A stretch of 64,000 nt of DNA. It comes from Pararhizobium sp. A13. Lineage in GTDB: Bacteria; Pseudomonadota; Alphaproteobacteria; Rhizobiales; Rhizobiaceae. The stretch is taken from assembly GCF_040126305.1 (NCBI RefSeq), contig NZ_CP149511.1, positions 868,001 through 932,000 on the forward strand, read 5' to 3'. The translations under genes were made by a program, and so were the position numbers. The notes beneath the pieces were generated by a model. It saw nothing but the letters and a program-made list of their open reading frames with translations, was not told the origin of the DNA and ran no database searches. Positions 52,480-60,907 of this stretch are shown one piece after another; position 1 is the stretch's first letter, and each line of letters opens with the position of its first letter.

Positions 52480-53583
52480 ATCCGCGCTCCCTTGAGCGAC
52501 CGGCCATCCACGGATGAAAACAGGTGAGCAAAGACGGGATCGAAGGTGAAGGCGAGGCTTGCTCCCGGTTCCGCTTCGAAATGCCCCGGCACGTGGACGA
52601 TCGTCAATTCGTCGCTTTGACCGGTGCGGCCGTAGACGAAGGTTTCATGGCCCATGCTCTCGACCTGTTCCACGGTCATGCGCGCCGCCGCCTGATCCGG
52701 CCTCGGCGGAACCGAGCCTCAGATGCGACGGGCGCAGACCGATGGTGACGTCATTGCCGGACTGCACGTCGATCCCGGCAGCAGGCACGACGAAACGGCC
52801 AAGCTCGGCACTGTCGAGCGTCACACCCTCGCTGCCGGTAGAAATGACCTTGCCCGGATAAAGGTTCATGCGCGGTGAGCCGATGAAGCCGGCGACGAAG
52901 AGATTGGCGGGTCTTTCGAACAGGTCGAGCGGACGGCCGATCTGCTCGACCTTGCCCTTGTTGAGAACGACGATCTTCTGCGCCATGGTCATGGCTTCGA
53001 CCTGATCATGGGTCACGTAGATCATCGTCGTTTTCAGTTGCTTGTGCAGCTTGGTGATTTCCGAGCGCGTCTGGACCCTCAGCTTCGCATCGAGATTGGA
53101 GAGCGGCTCGTCGAACAGAAAGACGCGCGGTTGGCGGACGATCGCGCGGCCGATCGCGACCCGCTGACGCTGGCCGCCGGAAAGCGCCTTCGGCCTTCGA
53201 TCGAGATACCCGTCAATCGCCAGCATCCTTGCAGCGGCATCGACCCGGCGATTGATCTCCGCCCTGTCCATGCGCAGGTTCTCAAGCCCGAAGGACAGGT
53301 TCTTGCGCACACTCATATGCGGATACAGCGCATAGGACTGGAACACCATTGCGATCTGGCGCTGGGCCGGCGAAAGCTCGTTCACCCGCTGGTCGTCGAA
53401 GCTCATTTGCCCGGCCGAAATAGGCTCAAGCCCGGAGATCATCCGCAAAAGTGTTGACTTGCCACAACCTGACGGCCCGACCAGCGCGACGAACTCGCCG
53501 GATTCCACGTCGATATCGATGCCGTGGATGACTTCCAGCGATCCGTAGGACTTGCGCAGGTCCTTCATGGATATTGCGGTCAT
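52476..53583 (-). pseudogene. Carbohydrate ABC transporter ATPase (MalK/UgpC type), frameshifted near the C-terminus
   Basis: Frame 1 from the ATG at 53583 encodes a full nucleotide-binding domain: Walker [62 protein letters not shown] and [13 protein letters not shown], then the MalK-type regulatory fold [12 protein letters not shown]. Near 52690 the frame is lost and would stop at 52645. Frame 2 continues [62 protein letters not shown] to 52476. This is consistent with one extra base in the G/C-rich stretch. The ATPase core is intact, so a shortened protein could still work, or the shift may be a sequence error. Confidence 0.88.
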
Positions 53584-53651
53584 TGTGTTTTCCTCCCAAT
53601 CTCCGTGGTGGACGCGCGACCCCTGGCGAAGCAAGGGGCGCATCCCGTGCG

Positions 53652-54716
53652 TCAGCGCGCGTGCCGTCTCGATTCCATCAAGAACAGCCCTCCGAGCGCC
53701 TGACCATAAGGTGTCGGCAGATTCTTGATCCGGCGATAGAAATCGAGATCCTCACCCATCGGCGTGCCGTCCGAAACATCCATCAAAAGGCCGGTTTCAT
53801 CGATCCGCGACAGGATGGCGCTGAGCGATCGTTCCGCCGTGTCCCTGAAGCTTTCATCGATCAGTCCCTGCCGGATGCCGGCAAGAATTCCGTAGCCGAT
53901 ACCCGCCGTGGCCGAGGCCTCGATGGGACTTCCAACATCGTCGAGCAGCGTATGGAACATGCCCTGCTCGTTCTGAAGCCCCTGAAGTGCCGCGACCTGG
54001 GTGCGATAGACTTCCCTCAGGTAGCGGGCAATGGCGCCCTCGGGCGGCGCGATGCGGAAGAGTTCGGGAATAGCGATGGTGATCCAGGCATTGCCCCTCG
54101 CCCACAGCGCGCGCGCATAATTGTGCCGGCCGAGAAAGGTCCACCCATGGAAGAACAGCCCGCTCGGTGGATCGCCCAGAAACCGGATATGGCAGAGAAA
54201 CTGGTAGTGCGCGTCCTCGATCCAGTCGGGCCGCTGGCACAGCCGGCCGGCCGTCGTCATGAACAGCACGGCCATGAACAAGGTATCATCCCAGAGCTGG
54301 CCCTCGTTGTCGCGCTCCTTGACGAGATGCTGGTAGCCGCCTTCTTCGGTGCGGGGCATCTCTTCAAAAATCCACTGCGCCCAGTCCCTGACGATCACCC
54401 TCCAATCTTCCCGCTGGAACTTCTCCGCCAAAAGGGAAAACACCAGCATGGGTGACGTGGAGTTGACTTGGCGGCGTGGCAGGCCGCGGGCGAGCTGATT
54501 TTCGTACCAGCGGATCAGTCTGCCGAAGGCGGCATGATCGTCTCGTTCTTCCGCGTCGCGAAAATAGCCGTAAAGCCCGACGCCGACCTCCCAGTCCCAC
54601 TCATCGAAAATGATTTCGCCCGTATCGGCGTCGGCGGCGTCGCCGATACCCTTCAAACGGCGAAAACCTCGGGAAATCTGCGTAATGGCTGATGTGATAT
54701 CCGCGGCCGGGATCAT
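53652..54716 (-). CDS. Glycoside hydrolase family 105/88-type unsaturated rhamnogalacturonyl hydrolase
   Basis: A 354-residue (alpha/alpha)6-barrel hydrolase that would cleave the unsaturated uronate from rhamnogalacturonan-lyase products in the cytoplasm. Motifs are [32 protein letters not shown] (catalytic Asp region), [31 protein letters not shown], the WARGNxW family hallmark, and [13 protein letters not shown]. Length is typical. The stop of the next upstream gene overlaps its start (ATGA). It fits with KduI and KduD at 58869-60458, which process the released ketouronate. Confidence 0.9.
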   Translation of the reverse strand: MIPAADITSAITQISRGFRRLKGIGDAADADTGEIIFDEWDWEVGVGLYGYFRDAEERDDHAAFGRLIRWYENQLARGLPRRQVNSTSPMLVFSLLAEKFQREDWRVIVRDWAQWIFEEMPRTEEGGYQHLVKERDNEGQLWDDTLFMAVLFMTTAGRLCQRPDWIEDAHYQFLCHIRFLGDPPSGLFFHGWTFLGRHNYARALWARGNAWITIAIPELFRIAPPEGAIARYLREVYRTQVAALQGLQNEQGMFHTLLDDVGSPIEASATAGIGYGILAGIRQGLIDESFRDTAERSLSAILSRIDETGLLMDVSDGTPMGEDLDFYRRIKNLPTPYGQALGGLFLMESRRHAR

Positions 54717-57307
54717 GCGGAAAGCTCCTTCATTTCAGTCCAGGGATGAAGCGCACCGCCATCAACGCCGATATGCGGGACGGTGGAAAGCGGCGCGAAA
54801 GGCAGGGGTGTTCCGGCGCGCTGCAATTCCCCCTCGAATGGCAGCAGCAGTTTACCGTCGGGGTGATCGAGCGTCAGGCTCACCGCATCCGCGTCGAAAT
54901 GCGGCGCAAGGGCAAGGCAGCTTTCCCGGAATGCGGAAAACCCGCCATGCACATCCGCGCTTCCGGCAATCATCAGCCAGCCCGCTTTTTCCGCGTGCAT
55001 GCGCCATTCCATACCGGCAAACAGGCCTTGCTGGAGAGCCTCGAGCGCAGAAGATCCGTAGATGCCGACATAGCCGTTCGCGACCCGCGCAAAAATCCAG
55101 TTCGTCTCGACGACGACTTCGTCGCAAAGCTCGACCGGCAGAAAGACATGGGTAAAGCGGATAGCGTGGGGTTGGCGTGTCAGGTCGAACAGCATGAGTG
55201 CCACGTTGTCATATTGGGCGACACGCGGATTGATGCCGTTGCCGGCCCAGTAGGATGGCCGGCTGCCACCCCAGACCTTGAGGTCGCCCGGGTGATTGAT
55301 CCAGAAACGCGCCAGCATGTGGCCGGAAAGCTGGATATCGGCCATGTGCTGCTGATGGCCAAGCTCGCCTGTCTTGTACTGCGCGACGCTGGACAATTGC
55401 GCATCCGCGCATTTCCAGAGCGAAAGCTTGGCGTTCATGTTCAGCCCTTGCGTATAGCGGGCAGCCAGCCGCTTGCCTTTGAGCGGGAACGCAAAGTCGG
55501 TGGCCAGCGGCGGCGGCTCGTAGTCCGACAGCGCAAAGAGAGCGGCTGCGCGATCATGCCCGGCGTACCAGGTACCGCCAAAGGCGATTGCCGCAACCGA
55601 GGCAAGTTCGGTTGCCGTTCCGGCAAAGAGCTCCTTTTCGTAGATGCGGCCCTGCGATCCGGATGGGACGCTTTCAAGCGTGTGCAGTGCGGTCATGACG
55701 AAGATCTCGTCCAGCAGCTTGCCTGTCCGTTCCTTCAGGCGCGGATCATCGGTGTTTTCGAACAGCGTGAACAGGCCGAGGAAGTCGATCGGATAGTAGG
55801 CCGCTGAATTCCATTCCGCGAGGCCGTGCTCGTCGATCGCATCGAACCAGCGGTGCAGCCGCGCCTCGGCCTGCGCCCGATGCTGAAGTCCGGTCTTGCC
55901 GCTGTTGGGAAAGACATCGTTCGGAAATAGGTCGCCCGCCAGATACTGGGCGATATGAAAGCAGAGCACGTGGTTCTCGCTCCAGTACCACATCACATCG
56001 TCGCCCGGCTCGTCCAGCCAGTAGCGGAAGTTGAGGATGACACCACGCAACCTCTCCCAGAGCTCGTCCGGCAGCTGGGTCCAGGCATGCGCTCGAAAGA
56101 TCCAGAGAAGCGGAAGCAGCCAGAAATCGGCGCAATCGTGGCGCTCGATGACCGGCGGCAGCGCGTGCTCGATCAACCGTGCTGCCTGCTCCGGCTCCTT
56201 GCCGAGCGCCAACAGTACGAGAGCGCGCGACGGCTCGTTCTTGCCACCGGCGACCATGACATCAAGGGCCGCCCGTTTGCGGCCGGATATGTGGTTCTGA
56301 TCGAGCGATAGCGGCGGCGGGAGGATGGAGGTGCCAAGCCCGCGCTCGATCCGAACGCCGCCAACCTGAACGACAAATGTCAGAGAAATGCACCCGGCCC
56401 TGAGGCCAGCGATGTCGAACAACGTTGCCGTCGGATTATCCTTGGAGATCGTGAAGCGGATCGGCTGCGCCGTCTTGCCTACCCCGTCCGGCAGCACATT
56501 CATCGTCACCGTTTCGGACGGATGCCAATCGGGTCCGAGCTCGATCTCCACCGGACGATCAGGCAGATAGTCCGCGACCACCCGCACCGTGCCTTTATCA
56601 TAGAACAGACGATCGGTTCGCAGGCCGTTCAGCGTTGCCTCCACCTCGCGCATGGAGTGACTGTCGATCCTGGCCTGGATGCCGGCAGCGACACCCTTTC
56701 CTTCAAGCAGCATCAGCTTGAAGAAACAGCTTGTGTCGCGCTCGTGCAGATCCTCAAGAAACACGGTCAAGAGGCTCTCGCCGTGGGGAATATCCGCCGA
56801 AAACGTGGCCGAATGAGCGATGTTGCGATCATAGGGCTCGTGTGTCAGCACCTTCGTTTCATTGAGCCAGACATGCATCCCGCCGCAGGTTTCAGCGGCA
56901 AAGCGTACGGTCTGCGCCGTATCCGCCGTGACGACACACCGCATCCAGCGGCGGATGAGCAGGGGGCGAAAGCAGAAGGTGGAAAAATCGACGCGGGGAT
57001 CTTCGCCGCCGAGATAGATATTCGAAAAATCGATCAATGCCGGCAGCTGAACGTCGCGGATTAGAAGTCGGGCGCGCAGCGCTTCGCGGCAGGGCAGATC
57101 GCCGGTTGCGACCCATCCATTGATGAAGCGGTAGTCGATCGCATCCGGCATCGGGCGGGCCGCGCCGGGGAAATATTCAACCTCAGCCTGGCTGACATGC
57201 CAGCGGTTGAGCGCCTCGCCCGGCGCAATGGGCCACAACGTCGCCCCAGCCAATGGCCCACCCTCATCCGCTTGATCGCTGCGAGACTTTAATGAAATAT
57301 TTTTCAT
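54713..57307 (-). CDS. Large uncharacterised protein of the pectin locus
   Basis: An 864-residue protein. Residues 60-330 resemble beta-sandwich domains (FRPLLIRRWMRCVVTADTAQTVRFAAETCGGMHVWLNETKVLTHEPYDRN, as in sugar-binding lectin-like domains of hydrolases). Residues 350-700 are helical and Trp-rich (FWLLPLLWIFRAHAWTQLPDELWERLRGVILNFRYWLDEPGDDVMWYWSENHVLCFHIAQYLAGDLFP, then LAEWNSAAYYPIDFLGLFTL), like an (alpha/alpha) toroid. The C-terminal 160 are strand-rich. There is no signal peptide, so it is cytoplasmic. I do not recognise a named family. Its start codon lies inside an AATGAAA-type inverted repeat. Probably a glycoside hydrolase or lyase for pectin fragments. Confidence 0.8.
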   Translation of the reverse strand: MKNISLKSRSDQADEGGPLAGATLWPIAPGEALNRWHVSQAEVEYFPGAARPMPDAIDYRFINGWVATGDLPCREALRARLLIRDVQLPALIDFSNIYLGGEDPRVDFSTFCFRPLLIRRWMRCVVTADTAQTVRFAAETCGGMHVWLNETKVLTHEPYDRNIAHSATFSADIPHGESLLTVFLEDLHERDTSCFFKLMLLEGKGVAAGIQARIDSHSMREVEATLNGLRTDRLFYDKGTVRVVADYLPDRPVEIELGPDWHPSETVTMNVLPDGVGKTAQPIRFTISKDNPTATLFDIAGLRAGCISLTFVVQVGGVRIERGLGTSILPPPLSLDQNHISGRKRAALDVMVAGGKNEPSRALVLLALGKEPEQAARLIEHALPPVIERHDCADFWLLPLLWIFRAHAWTQLPDELWERLRGVILNFRYWLDEPGDDVMWYWSENHVLCFHIAQYLAGDLFPNDVFPNSGKTGLQHRAQAEARLHRWFDAIDEHGLAEWNSAAYYPIDFLGLFTLFENTDDPRLKERTGKLLDEIFVMTALHTLESVPSGSQGRIYEKELFAGTATELASVAAIAFGGTWYAGHDRAAALFALSDYEPPPLATDFAFPLKGKRLAARYTQGLNMNAKLSLWKCADAQLSSVAQYKTGELGHQQHMADIQLSGHMLARFWINHPGDLKVWGGSRPSYWAGNGINPRVAQYDNVALMLFDLTRQPHAIRFTHVFLPVELCDEVVVETNWIFARVANGYVGIYGSSALEALQQGLFAGMEWRMHAEKAGWLMIAGSADVHGGFSAFRESCLALAPHFDADAVSLTLDHPDGKLLLPFEGELQRAGTPLPFAPLSTVPHIGVDGGALHPWTEMKELSA

Positions 57308-57309
57308 TA
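57290..57309. promoter_or_regulatory. Inverted repeat (operator candidate) over the start of the 864-residue protein gene
   Basis: TAATGAAA-TATT-TTTCATTA: perfect 8-base arms and a 4-base centre. It includes the start codon at 57305-57307 on the minus strand. The core AATGAAA-N4-TTTCATT recurs at 57407-57432, so both are probably bound by one repressor. Confidence 0.6.
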
Positions 57310-57406
57310 GTTTTCGTCTCCTCCACCTTCAATATTTTCATTTTTGTTTGACTTATGGGCAAAAATAGCCATTAAATTACCGCGAGGCAATGAAATTCGA
57401 ACAGTT

Positions 57407-57432
57407 CATCAATGAAATTATTTTCATTGATG
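57407..57432. promoter_or_regulatory. Inverted repeat (operator candidate) upstream of the sugar-binding protein gene
   Basis: CATCAATGAAA-TTAT-TTTCATTGATG: perfect 11-base arms, 29 bases before the ATG at 57461. An isolated AATGAAA half-site lies at 57390-57396. The even 18-base core fits a LacI-type dimer, so the LacI protein at 49376 is the first candidate regulator. Confidence 0.7.
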
Positions 57433-57460
57433 TCTTAAGGGCCTACAACGGGAGGAATGC

Positions 57461-58744
57461 ATGACCTTGAAAACGCTGAAAATTACCGCCCTCGCACTCG
57501 CCTTGAGCACGGCGGCCGCGCCGGCCTTCGCCGAGACGATCACCTTCGCCTTCACCGATGACGATCCGAATTATATCGCCATGATGGAAAAGCTGGTCGA
57601 TCAATTCGAGACGGAGAACAAAGACATCACTGTCGATTTTGTTACCGCCGGCTATGCGCAGATGATGGAGCAGCTGCCGCTTCAGCTGTCGGTCGGCAAG
57701 GGGCCGGATGTGGCGAAGATAACCGCCACCGACCTCCTCCGATACACGGCCGACCTGCGGCCTTACATGAAGGATCCGGATGGTTTTGCGAAGCTTCACG
57801 GAAAGTCACTGGATCTGATCCGCACGCCGGGTGCGGCAGCCGACAAGATCGGTGGCTATGTCGCCTCGCAGACGCTCAACCAGCCGTTCGTCAACGTGAC
57901 CCTGTTCGAGCAGGCCGGCGTCCCGCTTCCCGCCAAGGGGGCGACGCTCACTGAAATCGTCGATGCATCCGTCAAGGTTGCCAAGGCCACCGGCGCCGAG
58001 ATTCCCTTCACGATGGACCGTTCCGGCCATCGCTTCGCCGGACCGGCATTTTCCTATGGGGCGCACTTCCTGAAGGACGGACAGCTGATCTTCCCCGATG
58101 ATGGGGCCAAGCGCTATATCGCCGATCTCTATAAATGGACCCAGTCCGGCGCGTTTCCCAAGGAAATGTGGGGTGCTGCAGGCGGGACGCGCTACAAGAA
58201 CATGGGAGACGAGTTCGCCAGCGGCAACGTCGTGACGTATCTGGCCGGAAACTGGATGGTCAATCCATTCGTCACGAAGATCGGCGACGCCTTCGACTGG
58301 ACAGCGATCGATCCGCCCTGCGGTGACGCCGGCTGCGTGCCGATGCCGGGATCGACTTTCATCGTCGCCTTCCAGCATACCAAGGCGCCTGAAGCCGCAG
58401 CCAAGCTCATCGAATTCCTGGGATCGGAAAAGGTTCAGCGTGACATTGCCGAGCAGTTCCTGATTCTGCCAGGCGCGCAGATCGACAACCCGCAATACAA
58501 GACCGACAATGCGAACGCGAAATCCTCGATGGAGGCCTTCGCCCGCAATGTCGGCAACGTTCCGGAAGAAGCGCGCACGATCGAACGGACGCAAGGGGCA
58601 AGTGCTGTTTATGGCTCCATCGTTCAGCGCATGAGCCAGTTGATCGTCGGCGAACTGTCGCTCGAGGACACCTACGCTCAATTGGCCGCCGATGCCAAAG
58701 GGGCGAATGTCGAAATCGCCAAATTTGCCGCTGCTGCCAAATAG
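57461..58744 (+). CDS. Carbohydrate ABC transporter substrate-binding protein
   Basis: A 427-residue periplasmic binding protein of family 1. The signal peptide is residues 1-24 (MTLKTLKITALALALSTAAAPAFA). The mature part is ETITFAFTDDDPNYIAMMEKLVDQFETENKDITVDFVTAGYAQMMEQLPLQLSVGKGPDVAKI, then YLAGNWMVNPF and the C-terminal KAPEAAAKLIEFLGSEKVQRDIAEQFLILPG. It is transcribed divergently from the permease/hydrolase operon and followed by kduI. Its ligand is probably an unsaturated galacturonide or rhamnogalacturonide. Confidence 0.92.
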   Translation: MTLKTLKITALALALSTAAAPAFAETITFAFTDDDPNYIAMMEKLVDQFETENKDITVDFVTAGYAQMMEQLPLQLSVGKGPDVAKITATDLLRYTADLRPYMKDPDGFAKLHGKSLDLIRTPGAAADKIGGYVASQTLNQPFVNVTLFEQAGVPLPAKGATLTEIVDASVKVAKATGAEIPFTMDRSGHRFAGPAFSYGAHFLKDGQLIFPDDGAKRYIADLYKWTQSGAFPKEMWGAAGGTRYKNMGDEFASGNVVTYLAGNWMVNPFVTKIGDAFDWTAIDPPCGDAGCVPMPGSTFIVAFQHTKAPEAAAKLIEFLGSEKVQRDIAEQFLILPGAQIDNPQYKTDNANAKSSMEAFARNVGNVPEEARTIERTQGASAVYGSIVQRMSQLIVGELSLEDTYAQLAADAKGANVEIAKFAAAAK

Positions 58745-58801
58745 TCTCGGCGCCTGCAATCGGCGCCGTTGTCAGGCCGCGGCGCCGATTTCACGCCGCA
58801 G

Positions 58802-58839
58802 CAGAGCGCCGCGCACCCGGGCGGATGCGCGGCGCTCTG
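58802..58839 (+). promoter_or_regulatory. Intercistronic hairpin between the binding-protein gene and kduI
   Basis: CAGAGCGCCGCGCA and TGCGCGGCGCTCTG form a perfect 14-base stem with a 10-base loop. A smaller stem GGCGCC/GGCGCC at 58749-58767 precedes it. No T-run follows. Such stems commonly protect the upstream message so that binding protein exceeds enzyme. Confidence 0.7.
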
Positions 58840-58868
58840 CCTGTATGAAAACATCAAGGAACAGACCC

Positions 58869-59705
58869 ATGGACATTCGCGACACGATTCACCCCGAGCA
58901 TGCCAAGACGCTCGATACGGAAGGCCTGCGCGCCCATTTCCACATCTCGGGTCTTTTTGCCCCAAACGCCATGAACATGACCTATACGCACTACGACCGC
59001 GTGATCGTGTTCGGCGTCTGCCCGGTCTCAGGAGCGGTGGAGGCGCCGAACGACGTTTCCGGCGTGACCGGCACCGATTTCCTGCTCCAGCGCCGCGAAA
59101 TGGGGATCATCAATATCGGTGGTGCGGGCAAGGTCGACGTTGACGGCGAAACCTACAGGCTCGGACAGCAGGAAGGTCTCTATATCGGCGCCGGCGCCAG
59201 GAGCATCACCTTTTCGAGTGACGATGCGGCGCATCCCGCCAAATTCTACGGCAATTGCGCGCCCGCACACACGCACCATCCCAACAAGCATGTAACGATC
59301 GAGGAAGCCTCGCCGGTGACGCTCGGTACGCGCGAAACCAACAACGAGCGCACGATCTACCGCTACCTCCACCCCAATGTCATGCCCACCTGCCAGCTCT
59401 TGATGGGGCTGACCAAGTTAGCGCCTGGCAGCAACTGGAACACCATGCCCGCCCATCTGCACGACCGGCGGATGGAGGTCTACCTCTATTTCGACATGGC
59501 ACCGGAAGCGGTGGTTTTCCATATGATGGGAAAGCCGCAGGAAACCCGCCACATCGTCATGCGCAATGAGGAAGCTGTCATATCGCCGCCCTGGTCCATC
59601 CATTCCGGCTGCGGAACCGGCAATTATACCTTTATCTGGTCGATGTCCGGCGAGAACCAGGTCTTTGAAGACATGGACATGGTGCGGCCGCAGGACTTGA
59701 GGTGA
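58869..59705 (+). CDS. kduI: 4-deoxy-L-threo-5-hexosulose-uronate ketol-isomerase (KduI)
   Basis: A 278-residue cupin isomerase converting 5-keto-4-deoxyuronate to 2,5-diketo-3-deoxygluconate in pectin breakdown. The zinc ligands appear in MPAHLHDRRMEVYLYF (H-x-H-x4-E) and PWSIHSGCGTGNYTFIW. The start MDIRDTIHPEHAKTLDTEGLRAHFHISGLF and the ending GENQVFEDMDMVRPQDLR are characteristic. The ATG at 58869 gives the standard length. It is followed after three bases by kduD, the next enzyme of the pathway. Confidence 0.95.
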   Translation: MDIRDTIHPEHAKTLDTEGLRAHFHISGLFAPNAMNMTYTHYDRVIVFGVCPVSGAVEAPNDVSGVTGTDFLLQRREMGIINIGGAGKVDVDGETYRLGQQEGLYIGAGARSITFSSDDAAHPAKFYGNCAPAHTHHPNKHVTIEEASPVTLGTRETNNERTIYRYLHPNVMPTCQLLMGLTKLAPGSNWNTMPAHLHDRRMEVYLYFDMAPEAVVFHMMGKPQETRHIVMRNEEAVISPPWSIHSGCGTGNYTFIWSMSGENQVFEDMDMVRPQDLR

Positions 59706-59708
59706 TCG

Positions 59709-60458
59709 ATGTTTGATCTGACAGGACAGGTGGCGCTGGTGACAGGCGCCCGCACCGGGCTTGGCCAGGCCGCGGCAATCGCCCTTGCCCAGGCCGGAGC
59801 CGATATTGCGGCGATCGGGTCACAGGAGATGCCCGAAACGGCCGAGCGGATCGCTGCCATTGGACGGCGTTTTTTCGCGATAAAGCAGGATCTCGGATCA
59901 TCTTTCGAAGGCGCGGCACTGATCAGAGCGGTGACGGAAGCACTCGGTCGGATCGACATTCTCGTCAACAATGCCGGCATTATCCGGCGCAACGACCTTG
60001 CCGACTATTCCCTCGAAGACTGGGATGCCGTCAACGCGGTCAACTTGCGCGCCGTCTTTCAGTTGTCACAGGCGGCCGCGGCCGAAATGGTGCGAGTGGC
60101 GCACGGCGGCCGCATCATCAACATCGCCTCGATGCTCTCCTATCAGGGCGGCATCCGCGTCGTCGCATACACTGCGTCCAAGCACGGGATCGTCGGCCTG
60201 ACGAAAGCCATGGCAAACGAACTGGCCGCTCATGGCATAACGGTCAACGCCATCGCGCCTGGATACATGGCAACCGACAACACATCAGCGCTCCGACAGG
60301 ACGCGGGCCGGTCGCGCGACATTCTGGCGCGTATACCGATGGCGCGATGGGGCACACCGGACGATCTCGCAACGGCCATCCTTTTCCTAGCTTCACCGGC
60401 TTCGAGCTACGTCACCGCGACGACAATCCCCGTCGATGGCGGCTGGCTGTCACGATAA
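59709..60458 (+). CDS. kduD: 2-dehydro-3-deoxy-D-gluconate 5-dehydrogenase (KduD)
   Basis: A 249-residue short-chain dehydrogenase reducing 2,5-diketo-3-deoxygluconate to KDG with NADH. The cofactor motif is TGARTGLGQ at residue 13, NNAGIIRR at about 90, catalytic Ser in IINIASMLSYQGG and Tyr-x3-Lys in YTASKHG. RRNDLADYSLEDWDAVNAVNLRAVFQLSQAAA is the KduD-type segment. Three bases after kduI; clearly the same transcript. Confidence 0.93.
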   Translation: MFDLTGQVALVTGARTGLGQAAAIALAQAGADIAAIGSQEMPETAERIAAIGRRFFAIKQDLGSSFEGAALIRAVTEALGRIDILVNNAGIIRRNDLADYSLEDWDAVNAVNLRAVFQLSQAAAAEMVRVAHGGRIINIASMLSYQGGIRVVAYTASKHGIVGLTKAMANELAAHGITVNAIAPGYMATDNTSALRQDAGRSRDILARIPMARWGTPDDLATAILFLASPASSYVTATTIPVDGGWLSR

Positions 60459-60574
60459 AAGGCTGATCGCGGCTGATGACTGATTTGGCCGCTAGCTTCT
60501 CGCGCAGATCGGCAGCGGCGAATTCACCAGTCAGGCCTTGTTTTCTGGGGCCTGACCCTCACGACCTTCCGACT

Positions 60575-60886
60575 TCATACAGCGAGCGGCGATTTCGGTT
60601 CATCCTCACGCGGTGTCCTCGGCACAAAGCCAACGGTGAAGCCGAACAATTTGGCGACCTTTTCCAGCGTTTCGAGGGTTGGGTTTGCTGTTCCCGATTC
60701 GATTTCGCCGATCTGCCGACGGGTGAGACCGAGGGTCTTGGCAAACTCTTCCTGTGTCATGCCAAAGCTCTTGCGGATTTCAACCACCGCGCCTGGCAAG
60801 CGCAAGGCACCATGACGTGCCCGTTCCGCCAGAACTTGTCGCAGTTCTCGTACTTGCTCTTTTGTGGGTTTTTTCCATCGCGGCAT
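60575..60886 (-). CDS. hipB: HipB-like XRE antitoxin
   Basis: A 103-residue helix-turn-helix protein (GAVVEIRKSFGMTQEEFAKTLGLTRRQIGEIESGTANPTLETLEKVAKLFGFTVGFVPR). It is the DNA-binding antitoxin that would restrain the HipA kinase. The N-terminus is a basic helix (MPRWKKPTKEQVRELRQVLAERARHG). It lies downstream of hipA by 21 bases, the reverse of the classical hipB-hipA order. Probably autoregulates the operon. Confidence 0.85.
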   Translation of the reverse strand: MPRWKKPTKEQVRELRQVLAERARHGALRLPGAVVEIRKSFGMTQEEFAKTLGLTRRQIGEIESGTANPTLETLEKVAKLFGFTVGFVPRTPREDEPKSPLAV

Positions 60887-60907
60887 ACCGCTGATCCCTT
60901 GCCATTC

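Noticed and set aside
51094..52527. 477-codon plus-strand frame
   Set aside because: Antisense to both sugar permeases; Glu/Arg/Gln-rich shadow composition.
57290..57432. KdgR box (IclR-type) in the pectin locus
   Set aside because: Half-sites agree but the centre is 4 bases instead of 5, and no IclR-family gene is in the window; recorded as a LacI-type operator candidate.
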